Below are positions 27,307 through 34,160 of a DNA stretch of 34,160 nucleotides, piece by piece. The stretch lies in the NCBI GenBank assembly GCA_945879075.1, contig CAMCUY010000018.1:1-34160 (forward strand), given 5' to 3'. The position numbers were made by a program, and so were the translations under genes. Every line of letters begins with the position of its first letter. Position 1 is the first letter of the stretch. This DNA comes from Akkermansia muciniphila (GTDB taxonomy: Bacteria; Verrucomicrobiota; Verrucomicrobiia; Verrucomicrobiales; Akkermansiaceae). The notes beneath the pieces are model-generated. The model was given only the letters and a program-made list of their open reading frames with translations, was not told the DNA's origin and did no database searches.

Positions 27307-28083
27307 TCAGCGGGGGAGCATCAGCTCGGAGTCCTTCATTCCAGTTAGGTCGCCGAGGCCTTTGAGCAGGCAACGCAGGGTGAAGAACAGGAAGATCATG
27401 ACAGGCACGCCGATGACAGCGAATCCCCAGCCGGTGACCTTGGCGATGATCGTGTTGTAGGTTTCCAGCGCGTCGAAAGCCTCCGCGTCGAAGCCGAGGA
27501 AAAACCATTGGGCGAGGATCAGGTTCATCAGCGAGCTGAGGAAGAAAGAGGCGGCGAAAAGCTTGGTGGCCTTGTGGAGCAGGCGCTCGTAGTCGGCCTG
27601 CGCGGAGATCGCAGTGACGCGGCTCTCGATTTTCGGGATGTCGAAGATCGAGTCGTTGTAGAGGAAGACCCGGATCAGCGGCGTGGCCGTGCGGTGGGAG
27701 AACAGGATCGCGACGCCGAGCACGAGCGGGATCAGCGCTTCCTTGAGGCCGAAGAGCAGTCCGGCGTTAGGCTTCACGGTGCCGTTCTTGTTCCACAGAT
27801 AGACGGTCAGGCCGCCGGACAGCAGCACGGAAACCAGGCCGAGCGCCGAGAAGAAGTTGCCCTTGCGGGTCTTGAGGTAATACCAGGCGCCGTAGCCCAG
27901 CGGCAGCGCCAGGGCGAGGATCATCGCCTTGAGCGGGCCGATGTGCCAGGGCCTGGCGATTTTGCCGAGTCTTGCCTGCAGGTCCGGATCCTTGCTGAGG
28001 TAGCTGAGGATCAACACCGGCACGATCACGTTAACCAGGATGTTCGCGAGCGGGTGCTCCTTGGGTGTTTTCGGATCGGGCAT
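27307..28083 (-). CDS. Polytopic membrane protein, VC0807-like
   Basis: From the ATG at 28083 the protein has 258 residues. Hydrophobic segments follow one another: ILVNVIVPVLILSYL, GPLKAMILALALPLGYGAWYYL, FSALGLVSVLLSGGLTVYLW, ALIPLVLGVAILFS, FAASFFLSSLMNLILAQWFFL and VIGVPVMIFLFFTL, so about six membrane helices. The pattern (a PxxxY-like helix 2 and a cytoplasmic loop with NKNGTVKPNAGLLFGLKEALIP) is like the VC0807 family, related to intracellular septation protein A-type proteins, whose function is not established. It lies between the aldolase gene (upstream, same strand, separated by a terminator) and the convergent phhB. Confidence 0.75.
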   Translation of the reverse strand: MPDPKTPKEHPLANILVNVIVPVLILSYLSKDPDLQARLGKIARPWHIGPLKAMILALALPLGYGAWYYLKTRKGNFFSALGLVSVLLSGGLTVYLWNKNGTVKPNAGLLFGLKEALIPLVLGVAILFSHRTATPLIRVFLYNDSIFDIPKIESRVTAISAQADYERLLHKATKLFAASFFLSSLMNLILAQWFFLGFDAEAFDALETYNTIIAKVTGWGFAVIGVPVMIFLFFTLRCLLKGLGDLTGMKDSELMLPR

Positions 28084-28120
28084 GAAATCGATGGGATGTG
28101 GCAACCGCCGGGCGGACAAC

Positions 28121-28153
28121 AAAAAGGCGGCCCCGGAAAATCCAAGGCCGCCC
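28121..28153 (-). terminator. Rho-independent terminator after the aldolase gene
   Basis: On the minus strand GGCGGCC (28152-28146) pairs with GGCCGCC (28132-28126) around a 13-nt loop and is followed by TTTTT (28125-28121), then GTTG. It lies 11 bp after the aldolase stop codon and before the VC0807-like start, so the two genes are probably separate transcripts. Confidence 0.8.
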
Positions 28154-28164
28154 TGTTGGAGGAA

Positions 28165-29196
28165 TCAGACTTTTCCGAAAATGCTCTGGCCGGTGGAACG
28201 GAGGTCGTCGCAGGCAGTTTTCATCCGCTCGCAAAGGCTGAGTTCGCCCTTTTTCAAATAGGAGCGCGGGTCGTAGTGCTTCTTATCGCCGACTTCGCCG
28301 TCGATCTTGAGCACGCCCTCGATGTTCTGGCACATGTGGGTGACGATCGGGCGGGTGAACGCGTATTGCGTGTCGGTGTCGATGTTCATTTTTACGACGC
28401 CGTAGTCGAGGGTCTCGCGGAGGTCGCTCTCGGAGGTGCCGGAGCCGCCGTGGAAAACGAGGTCCATTTCGGCGTCCGCGCCGTGCTTGTCCATGACCGC
28501 TTTTTGGCCGTCGCGCAGGATGGTGGGCTTGAGCTTCACCGCGCCGGGCTTGTAGGCGCCGTGGACGTTGCCGAAGGTGGCGGCGAACAGGAAGCGGCCG
28601 ATCGGCTTGAGAGCTTCGTAAACTTCCACCATGTCTTCGGGCGTGGTGTAGAGTTTTTCGATCGGCAGGCCGGAAGTGTCGTGGCCGTCTTCCTCACCAC
28701 CAACGCAGCCGGCTTCGACTTCGAGGATGATGCCGAGCTCGGCGCACTCCTTGAGGAGGTCCTTGGAAATTTCGAGGTTTTCCTTCAGATCGACGACCGA
28801 GCCGTCGAACATGTGGGATTGGAACAGCGGGCCTTTGCCTTCGGCGATGCGCTTGCGGGATGCTTCGAGCAGAGGCTTGAGGAAGCCCTCGACCTTGGCG
28901 GGATGGCAGTGGTCGGTGTGAAGCGCGATGAGCACGTTGTGTTTCTCGGCGAGCAGGTGGCAGGCCTCGGCGAGCACGATGGCTCCGAAGGCGGCGTCTT
29001 TCACCGAGGTGCCGGATGCGAATTCGCCGCCGCCGGTGGAAACTTGGATAATTCCGTCGGATTTCATTTCGGAAAACGCGCGCAGCGCACCGTTGATGGT
29101 GGGCAGCGAGGTGACGTTGATGGCGGGATAGGCGTAGCCACCCTTTTGGGCGGCGTCCAACATGGCGCGATATTGTGCGGGAGTTGCGATAGGCAT
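28165..29196 (-). CDS. fbaA: Fructose-bisphosphate aldolase, class II
   Basis: From the ATG at 29196 (MPIATPAQYRAMLDAAQ) the protein has 343 residues; the longer open frame to 29352 overlaps the leader of the next divergent gene. The zinc-dependent class II motifs are present: IALHTDHCHPAKVEGF (catalytic Asp and zinc His), FGNVHGAYKPGAVKLKP (zinc His), VFHGGSGTSESD (phosphate loop and zinc His) and GVVKMNIDTDTQYAF. The length matches the E. coli-like class IIA group. The enzyme cleaves fructose 1,6-bisphosphate in glycolysis and works in reverse in gluconeogenesis. A clear intrinsic terminator follows. It is divergent from the membrane protein gene starting at 29319. Confidence 0.96.
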   Translation of the reverse strand: MPIATPAQYRAMLDAAQKGGYAYPAINVTSLPTINGALRAFSEMKSDGIIQVSTGGGEFASGTSVKDAAFGAIVLAEACHLLAEKHNVLIALHTDHCHPAKVEGFLKPLLEASRKRIAEGKGPLFQSHMFDGSVVDLKENLEISKDLLKECAELGIILEVEAGCVGGEEDGHDTSGLPIEKLYTTPEDMVEVYEALKPIGRFLFAATFGNVHGAYKPGAVKLKPTILRDGQKAVMDKHGADAEMDLVFHGGSGTSESDLRETLDYGVVKMNIDTDTQYAFTRPIVTHMCQNIEGVLKIDGEVGDKKHYDPRSYLKKGELSLCERMKTACDDLRSTGQSIFGKV

Positions 29197-29318
29197 GACG
29201 CGTGTGTGCTTAGACGCGCGGCGGATTAACGACAAGCCAGAATCGAGGAAATCCGCCGAGCTGCCCGGCTTGTGGCTTGCCAACCGCCGCCCGGCACGAT
29301 TGTTTCTCATCCATCCCG

Positions 29319-30140
29319 ATGACCTCGTCCGAATCAATTGTCTGCAAACCAACGCCTTGGTTTATCTTCCGCGCGCTGGTGATGCTGTTGATGTTCGGCG
29401 TGTTCGCGGTGCTTTTTTACATTGACGGCTCGACCGGATACCGGAAGAAAAACGAGGTTTTCTACCTGCACAAGACATTTCAGGCCGCCAACGAGGAGTT
29501 TTCCAACATGAATTCCAGCGGCGCGCTTACTGCTGACGAGTGGAAAAACCACGCGGCGAAGCAGTCCGTCGCGTTTCCCGCTGACCGCTCGATTCTGCCT
29601 CTATCGCTCACCCTGCCGATGCCCTGGCCTGAAATCCTCCAGGACTACGAGCGGATGAAGCCGCTCCAATGGAACATCCTATGGCGCGAATACACCCGTG
29701 AGCGCGGACTCGCCGCGTCTCCCCCAGAGCATTCTTATGACGCGGGGAAAATCAGGGAGCAGTGGATCGTCTGCGGAATTTGCGCCGCTCTAGCCGGCGC
29801 GGCGGCGTTTTTCCTGATCCGCACGCTTGGCCGCTCAATTTCGGCGGACAACGAGGCGGTCACCTCGCAGCAAGGCAAGCGGGTTCCCTATTCGGATCTC
29901 AAGACGCTCGATCTCCGCAAATGGGACACCAAGGGAATCGCCCTCATCGACTACGACGGCGCGTCCGGGAAAGGCCGGATTCGCATCGACGGCCTGACAT
30001 ACGGCGGCTTCAAAAAAGACAACGACGAGCCCGCCGAGCGCCTGATGCGCCTGATCCGCTCGCGGTTTTCCGGTGAAATCATCGAATACGCCTCCTTCTC
30101 CGACAGCCAATCCAAGGACGACGCCTCCAGTCCTGCCTGA
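29319..30140 (+). CDS. Two-helix membrane protein of unknown function
   Basis: From the ATG at 29319 (MTSSESIVC) the protein has 273 residues. A first membrane helix lies at about 15-36 (IFRALVMLLMFGVFAVLFYID), then about 110 polar residues, a second helix at about 148-166 (IVCGICAALAGAAAFFLI), and a soluble C-terminal part with VPYSDLKTLDLRKWDTKGIALIDYD and GRIRIDGLTYGGFKKD. That last text resembles a small beta-rich domain seen in other membrane-anchored proteins of this phylum, perhaps PH-like, but I do not recognise a named family. The neighbours (aldolase, acyl carrier protein) do not suggest a role. Confidence 0.7.
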   Translation: MTSSESIVCKPTPWFIFRALVMLLMFGVFAVLFYIDGSTGYRKKNEVFYLHKTFQAANEEFSNMNSSGALTADEWKNHAAKQSVAFPADRSILPLSLTLPMPWPEILQDYERMKPLQWNILWREYTRERGLAASPPEHSYDAGKIREQWIVCGICAALAGAAAFFLIRTLGRSISADNEAVTSQQGKRVPYSDLKTLDLRKWDTKGIALIDYDGASGKGRIRIDGLTYGGFKKDNDEPAERLMRLIRSRFSGEIIEYASFSDSQSKDDASSPA

Positions 30141-30251
30141 TTGATTTTCGCGGGTCCCGTGCTTTTCCGCTCCCGATTCGTTTTCGAGGTTGCCAAGCCG
30201 GGTCCGCAAGCGGTAACCACTCCCAACGCCAACACTCAACAACAGCAACTC

Positions 30252-30494
30252 ATGTCAGACAAAAGTATCGAAGCCCGTGTAAAGGACATCATCGTGGACC
30301 AACTTGGCGTCAACGCTGATCAAGTAACCACCGAAGCCAAATTCGTCGAGGACCTCGGCGCCGACTCCCTCGACACCGTCGAGCTCGTCATGGCTTTCGA
30401 AGAAGAATTCGACATCGAAGTACCGGACGAAGAAGCTGAAAAGCTTCAAGCCGTCGGCGACGTAGTGACCTACATCACCAGCCAACAAGCCTGA
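30252..30494 (+). CDS. acpP: Acyl carrier protein
   Basis: The 80-residue protein starts [20 protein letters not shown] and has the phosphopantetheine attachment Ser in [29 protein letters not shown], the textbook AcpP motif. The acid-rich composition and length fit type II fatty acid synthesis, where ACP carries growing acyl chains; it also feeds lipid A synthesis (lpxI is at 5134). The open frame extends upstream to 30141, but only the ATG at 30252 gives an ACP N-terminus. The usual fab neighbours (fabG, fabF) are absent, so it is a stand-alone gene, followed by a strong terminator. Confidence 0.97.
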   Translation: MSDKSIEARVKDIIVDQLGVNADQVTTEAKFVEDLGADSLDTVELVMAFEEEFDIEVPDEEAEKLQAVGDVVTYITSQQA

Positions 30495-30517
30495 TACCGG
30501 AAGGCGAACGCTTTGCG

Positions 30518-30555
30518 AAAGGGCGGACTCCTCACAGGATGTCCGCCCTTTTCTT
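30518..30555 (+). terminator. Rho-independent terminator after acpP
   Basis: AAAGGGCGGAC (30518-30528) and GTCCGCCCTTT (30541-30551) form a perfect 11-bp stem with a 12-nt loop, followed by a short T-rich tail (TCTTTG). Confidence 0.85.
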
Positions 30556-30591
30556 TGCATTGCAGCCGATCTGGGTGATTTTCTCCTGCCC

Positions 30592-31128
30592 ATGCACTCT
30601 CCGGACGACATCCACTACGCGCTTGAAACGACCAAGGTTCTCCGCGAGCCAGATCGGCGCATCGACACCTTCGGCGAGACGCGGTTTGAATTCCAGCTCA
30701 TCAGCGAGCTGATGGACCAGACCAACGAAGTCCGCATCCGCACCGGCGAGGTCGAGGCCATGCGCCCGCGCATCCTTCGTCCGTCCACTTACAACGAGGT
30801 CGCGCTCGATGGGTTCGATCCATCCGCGAGGGCGCGTTTCGACAAGCTGGTGGACAAGCTCAAAGCCGAAGGCAAGGACCTCGCCTTCCTCCAATACGGT
30901 TTCCAGTTCAAGCGCGGCCAGGTCCACGAGGAAATCGTCCACGACAGCATCGATGCCGTCCGCGAGCGGGTGCTCGATGACATCCGCCGCACCGGCAATC
31001 CAGCGCGCGCCATCATCGAGGGTGTGGACGACGCCTGGGAAATTTCCATTCTTAAGTTCTCCTTCGAGATGATCCTCCGCTCCCACGAAATCAACGCCTT
31101 CGATTTCAAGCGCCGCGGCCTCATTTAA
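30592..31128 (+). CDS. Conserved-looking protein of unknown function
   Basis: The 178-residue soluble protein has no signal or membrane segment. It begins MHSPDDIHYALETTKVLREPDRRIDTFG, and its middle (FQLISELMDQTNEVRIRTGEVEAMRPRIL) and end (DAWEISILKFSFEMILRSHEINAFDFKRRGLI) are compositionally normal with few low-complexity stretches, so it is a real gene. I do not recognise a family; similar proteins probably exist in relatives. It starts 37 bp after the acpP terminator and ends 18 bp before the LysM gene, so it is probably the first gene of the operon that follows. Confidence 0.75.
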   Translation: MHSPDDIHYALETTKVLREPDRRIDTFGETRFEFQLISELMDQTNEVRIRTGEVEAMRPRILRPSTYNEVALDGFDPSARARFDKLVDKLKAEGKDLAFLQYGFQFKRGQVHEEIVHDSIDAVRERVLDDIRRTGNPARAIIEGVDDAWEISILKFSFEMILRSHEINAFDFKRRGLI

Positions 31129-31146
31129 GCCCCTCTGTTTGCGCCC

Positions 31147-32034
31147 ATGAGCCTTTGGACGGTTTTCAAACTACTCGCCGCCTTGTGCGTTCTCGCGGTC
31201 ATGGGCTTCACCGGCATGTTCGCCTATCATGTCGCCGTCGCACCACTCGGCGGCGTCTTTGAGGAAATCATTCCCCATCCTGCCGAAGTCGTCGGAACGC
31301 AGCCCGACGCCGACTTCGCCAAGATGCTCGACTCCGCCGAGCTGCCGGACATCGACCCCGGCGAGAAGGCGTTTCAAAAAGCCCACGAGCTGCTCGCCCT
31401 CGGCAAGCTCGGCGAGGCGCGCGAGAAACTAACCGCCATCGTCAACGTCTTCCCCACCTCCTCGTCCGCGCCCGTCGCCCGCCGGATCGTCGGCGAGATG
31501 AATCTCGACGAAATCCTCTCCACCACCCACGTGGCGGGCAAGAAGACCCACATCGTCAAACGCGGGAACTCGTTCCTCGGCATCGCCGCAGAGTATGGCA
31601 CCTCGCTCGACTCGATCCTGCATCTCAACGGCATGATGGAGCTCAAGAACATCCAGCCCGGCGAGGAGCTCATCGTCATGCCACTGAATTTCCGACTCCT
31701 CATCGAGCCGCGGCGCAAAGCACTGTCCGTGTGGGACGGGGCCCGTTTCATCCGCGAATACCCGGTCATCCATCTGGATGTTCCGGGCAAATTGGCGCCG
31801 GGAAAAACCACCATCAGCTCGAAACTCGCGGAGTTGGGCGGCCATCCCGTCGCCCCGCAATCCAAAGCCTACCGCGCCGCCGACAAGGTCATCCAAATCG
31901 GCAAACCCTCGATCCAGATCCGCGGTGCCACCGAGGCCACCGACACCCTGCCGCACGGGATCATCCTCCACGCCCATGATATGGAGGAAATCAGCCTGCT
32001 CACCCGCGTCGGCAACGAAGTGGAAATCCGCTGA
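31147..32034 (+). CDS. LysM protein with a degenerate L,D-transpeptidase (YkuD) domain
   Basis: The 295-residue protein has an N-terminal membrane anchor or signal (about residues 6-28), a helical region with one TPR-like repeat (about 70-120), a LysM domain (about 134-178: HIVKRGNSFLGIAAEYGTSLDSILHLNGM, then NIQPGEELIVMP) and a YkuD-like C-terminal domain (from about 182, FRLLIEPRRKALSVWDGA). The YkuD end reads LPHGIILHAHDMEEISLLTRVGNEVEI. It keeps the HG and the DMEEI..L..VG..V.I frame of L,D-transpeptidases, but the motif HGCIR is HGIIL: Cys is replaced by Ile272 and Arg by Leu274. It should bind peptidoglycan without catalysing transfer. The alignment is by eye. Confidence 0.82.
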   Translation: MSLWTVFKLLAALCVLAVMGFTGMFAYHVAVAPLGGVFEEIIPHPAEVVGTQPDADFAKMLDSAELPDIDPGEKAFQKAHELLALGKLGEAREKLTAIVNVFPTSSSAPVARRIVGEMNLDEILSTTHVAGKKTHIVKRGNSFLGIAAEYGTSLDSILHLNGMMELKNIQPGEELIVMPLNFRLLIEPRRKALSVWDGARFIREYPVIHLDVPGKLAPGKTTISSKLAELGGHPVAPQSKAYRAADKVIQIGKPSIQIRGATEATDTLPHGIILHAHDMEEISLLTRVGNEVEIR

Positions 32035-32097
32035 GATCTGCGGATACCGTCCCGTTTCCACTTGCGCGGGGCAGGGGGCGGGCTTATCGCCGCTGGG

Positions 32098-32685
32098 ATG
32101 AACTACCGCGCCGCCTGCCTGCTTGCCAGCGTTGTGATCTTTTCCTCCTGCCAGGAGAAAAAGGAAATCACCGTCACGGAAACCCGTGCGGCGTCCACCC
32201 GTGACATTGCACCCAAGCTTTTCGCGACCAGCGACGAGCGTTTCCGCGACGCCAAGCCGAGCCCGGTCAAGGGCGAGATTCCGCAAGGATGGCTGGCGCT
32301 GCCCGCGTCGCAGTTCCGCCTGCTGAACTACCGCTTCGGCGAGAGCGGGATGGGCGAAGTCTGGGTTTCGCTCGCTTCCGGCTCGGTCCTCGACAACGTC
32401 AACCGCTGGTTCAAGCAATTCGGCGCGGACCCGGTCGATGCCGCCGGCCTGGCAAAACTTCCCGCCGCCTCCATCGCTGGATCCACGGGCGTTTGGGTGA
32501 CCGCGGAGGGTGATTACGCAGGCGGCATGGGTGCTCCGCCGAAACCTGGATTCGCCCTCGCTGGCGTGGTCGCATCGGTCAACGGCCAGATCCTCACCGT
32601 GAAAATGGTGGGCCCCAAGGCCGAGGTCGAAACCGCCAAGCCGGTGCTCGAAAGCTTCGCTAAGAGCCTGAAGATGGCTGAATGA
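32098..32685 (+). CDS. Lipoprotein of unknown function, upstream of resB
   Basis: From the ATG at 32098 (MNYRAACLLASVVIFSSC) the protein has 195 residues with a lipobox Cys18; an in-frame start at 32062 would place 12 Gly-rich residues before the signal. The mature part has no recognised domain. It has alternating hydrophobic and polar strands (SQFRLLNYRFG, EVWVSLASG, TVKMVG) that suggest a small beta-rich fold. Its stop codon overlaps the resB start by four bases (ATGA) if resB starts at 32682, so the two are probably translated together. That links it to the cytochrome c maturation genes, but its role there is unknown. Confidence 0.75.
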   Translation: MNYRAACLLASVVIFSSCQEKKEITVTETRAASTRDIAPKLFATSDERFRDAKPSPVKGEIPQGWLALPASQFRLLNYRFGESGMGEVWVSLASGSVLDNVNRWFKQFGADPVDAAGLAKLPAASIAGSTGVWVTAEGDYAGGMGAPPKPGFALAGVVASVNGQILTVKMVGPKAEVETAKPVLESFAKSLKMAE

Positions 32686-33959
32686 TTACCCGCTGGAATT
32701 TCGTATCGCGACCCACCTATTTGATCATGGAAATCTCCGACACGCCGCCGACCGGCAAAGCCCCCCGCTCCATTCCGGGGAAAATCTACGATGTGCTCTC
32801 CGGGTTCGGCCTCGCCACCATCACGATGCTGCTGCTCGGCCTGCTGACCTGGTTCGCGACACTGGAGCAAATCGACAACGGCCTCTATCCGACACTGACC
32901 AAGTATTTCGACTGGAAGTCGGTTTTCCTGCTACCCGAGCTCAACGGCAAGATGGTCCCGCTGCCTCTGCCCGGCGGCTACTGGGTCTGCGCGGTGCTGT
33001 TATTGAATTTGATCCTCGGCGGCATCGTCCGGATTCGCAAGGGCTGGCGGCATTACGGAAATCTCATCGCCCACTTCGGCATCATTTTCATGCTCGCGGG
33101 CGGCGGCGTGGCTCACCACTTCTCCGAGCGCGGCAACATGGCCGTCCGCGAAGGCGAGTCGTCCAACGCGGCGGAGGATTACTTCGAATACGTCGTCGAG
33201 GTGACCGAGATCAAGGACGGCAAGGCCGGGCAAATCCACGTCATCCGCGGCAAGGATATAAACGACTTGAAGGATGCGAAGCTTCGCACCTTCGGCCTGC
33301 CCGAGCTGCCCTTCGACCTCCAGCTCACCGGTTATCTGAAAAACGCCGTGCCCGTCTCCGCCAACGAGCGCGCGCCCGACCGCCAGCAGCTCATCGCCGA
33401 CGGTTATTTCCTGATGGAGAAGCCCAAGCTCGCGAAAGCCGAGGAGGCCGAGCGGTTCACCGCCGCCTGCTACGCGCGCATCCTCAACCGCGACGGCGGC
33501 AAGTCCGAGCCGTTCATCCTCGCCGGTGCCAGCTTCCATCCGTTTTCCTACCGCTATCAGGACCGCGTCTTCACCGTGGACATGCGCAAGCGGCTGTGGG
33601 TGATGCCGTTCACGCTCAAGCTCGACAAGTTCACCGCCGCCTTCCACCCCGGCACCATGCGGCCCGCCAAGTTCGTCAGCAACGTCACCCGCATCGAGAA
33701 CGGCGGCGAGGCCAAGGTCACCATCCAGATGAACGAGCCGATGCGCTACGAGGGGCTCACGTTCTTCCAGGCCAGCTACGGCCCGCCCGGCGCGGGGCCC
33801 GGCGACAAGATGTATTCGGTTTTCGAAATTGTCAGAAACCCCGCCGACAAGTGGCCGGAATACAGCCTCTGGATCGTCGCCTTCGGGATGGCCGTCACTT
33901 TCCTGATCAAACTCGGCTCGTTCCTCGCCGCCGGCTCACGCAAAAAACGCCATGTCTAA
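32682..33959 (+). CDS. resB: ResB-family cytochrome c biogenesis protein
   Basis: The protein has 425 residues if it starts at the ATG at 32682, which overlaps the preceding stop; an in-frame ATG at 32727 would make it 410 residues, and I cannot decide between them. Membrane segments are visible near residues 40-60 (LATITMLLLGLLTWFATLEQI), 97-115 (YWVCAVLLLNLILGGIV), 127-143 (NLIAHFGIIFMLAGGGVA) and 397-414 (LWIVAFGMAVTFLIKLGSF). The large periplasmic part between the third and fourth segments ends with MNEPMRYEGLTFFQASY, the ResB signature. Together with CcsA it moves haem across the membrane and attaches it to CXXCH motifs, such as that of the lipoprotein at 25189. Confidence 0.9.
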   Translation: MITRWNFVSRPTYLIMEISDTPPTGKAPRSIPGKIYDVLSGFGLATITMLLLGLLTWFATLEQIDNGLYPTLTKYFDWKSVFLLPELNGKMVPLPLPGGYWVCAVLLLNLILGGIVRIRKGWRHYGNLIAHFGIIFMLAGGGVAHHFSERGNMAVREGESSNAAEDYFEYVVEVTEIKDGKAGQIHVIRGKDINDLKDAKLRTFGLPELPFDLQLTGYLKNAVPVSANERAPDRQQLIADGYFLMEKPKLAKAEEAERFTAACYARILNRDGGKSEPFILAGASFHPFSYRYQDRVFTVDMRKRLWVMPFTLKLDKFTAAFHPGTMRPAKFVSNVTRIENGGEAKVTIQMNEPMRYEGLTFFQASYGPPGAGPGDKMYSVFEIVRNPADKWPEYSLWIVAFGMAVTFLIKLGSFLAAGSRKKRHV

Positions 33960-34160
33960 CTCATCTTCCAAAGTCGGCCGGTGGATCGCTGCCGCACTCG
34001 CCTTGCTCGGGCTCGTCGCGATTTTCACCAACCTCGTCATCGACAACATGCCGAAGGGCGAGGTGCGGAAAATCGACGGCTACACCCCGTGGCCGGAGGA
34101 AACGCTCAAGATCGCCGAGACCCTGCCGGTCCAGAACGGCGGCCGGATCAAGCCGCTTTC
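33952..34160 (+). CDS. ccsA: Cytochrome c biogenesis protein CcsA/ResC (5' part, cut by window)
   Basis: The start codon at 33952 overlaps the end of resB by 8 bp. The 69 complete codons visible give an N-terminal membrane helix (about residues 10-30, WIAAALALLGLVAIFTNLVI) and then LPVQNGGRIKPLS, the conserved 'Q.GGRIKPLdT' text found at the start of the periplasmic region of CcsA-type haem lyases in Bacteroidetes- and PVC-type systems. The haem-binding WWD motif would come further downstream. The call rests on this short N-terminus and on its position after resB. Confidence 0.8.
   Translation, partial: MSNSSSKVGRWIAAALALLGLVAIFTNLVIDNMPKGEVRKIDGYTPWPEETLKIAETLPVQNGGRIKPL

Overview
The window is GC-rich bacterial chromosome. 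Its gene content suggests a member of the Verrucomicrobiota, probably Verrucomicrobiales (Luteolibacter/Akkermansiaceae-like). The hints are a SecA of about 1060 residues with long insertions, many small lipoproteins, a receptor-type Ser/Thr kinase, LpxI-type lipid A synthesis (so a Gram-negative envelope), a ResB/CcsA cytochrome c maturation pair, and several conserved proteins with no known function. The taxonomic call is inference, because no rRNA is present.

Layout. Positions 1-5000 hold the start of a MoxR AAA+ ATPase gene (cut by the left edge), an intact vapBC toxin-antitoxin pair with a readable promoter/operator, a HerA-like ATPase, and a second toxin-antitoxin pair whose ParE-type toxin is broken by one stop codon. 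A tRNA-Leu(CAA) follows. Positions 5134-19429 are mainly housekeeping: lpxI, a GNAT acetyltransferase, malate dehydrogenase, an RluD-type pseudouridine synthase, a transmembrane Ser/Thr kinase, then a minus-strand run of four genes (alkaline phosphatase, SDR oxidoreductase, secA, RsuA-type pseudouridine synthase), and a short topoisomerase IV A subunit on the plus strand.

Positions 19430-22276 form a small accessory island between parC and acnA. It contains a MITE-like inverted repeat, the decayed N-terminal part of a DUF2075-type gene with three in-frame stops, a lipoprotein with a C-terminal formylglycine-generating-enzyme-like (SUMF1) domain, and an unrecognised gene fragment. The last roughly 90 bases of the SUMF1 gene look like the variable repeat of a diversity-generating retroelement (DGR). 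Residues that would be Asn in a template are replaced by varied residues, all but one encoded by NNC codons, between constant anchors. Codon usage also switches abruptly there. No reverse transcriptase or template repeat lies in the window, so the machinery would have to be elsewhere. This is the most interesting lead.

Positions 22277-34160 return to core functions: aconitase, a mono-haem lipoprotein, an active-looking L,D-transpeptidase, a Gly/Tyr-rich lipoprotein, pterin carbinolamine dehydratase, a VC0807-like membrane protein, class II fructose-bisphosphate aldolase, a two-TM protein and acyl carrier protein. A final plus-strand run comprises a conserved hypothetical, a LysM protein with a catalytically dead L,D-transpeptidase domain, a lipoprotein, ResB and the start of CcsA (cut by the right edge). 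The last three are tightly packed and probably form a cytochrome c maturation operon.
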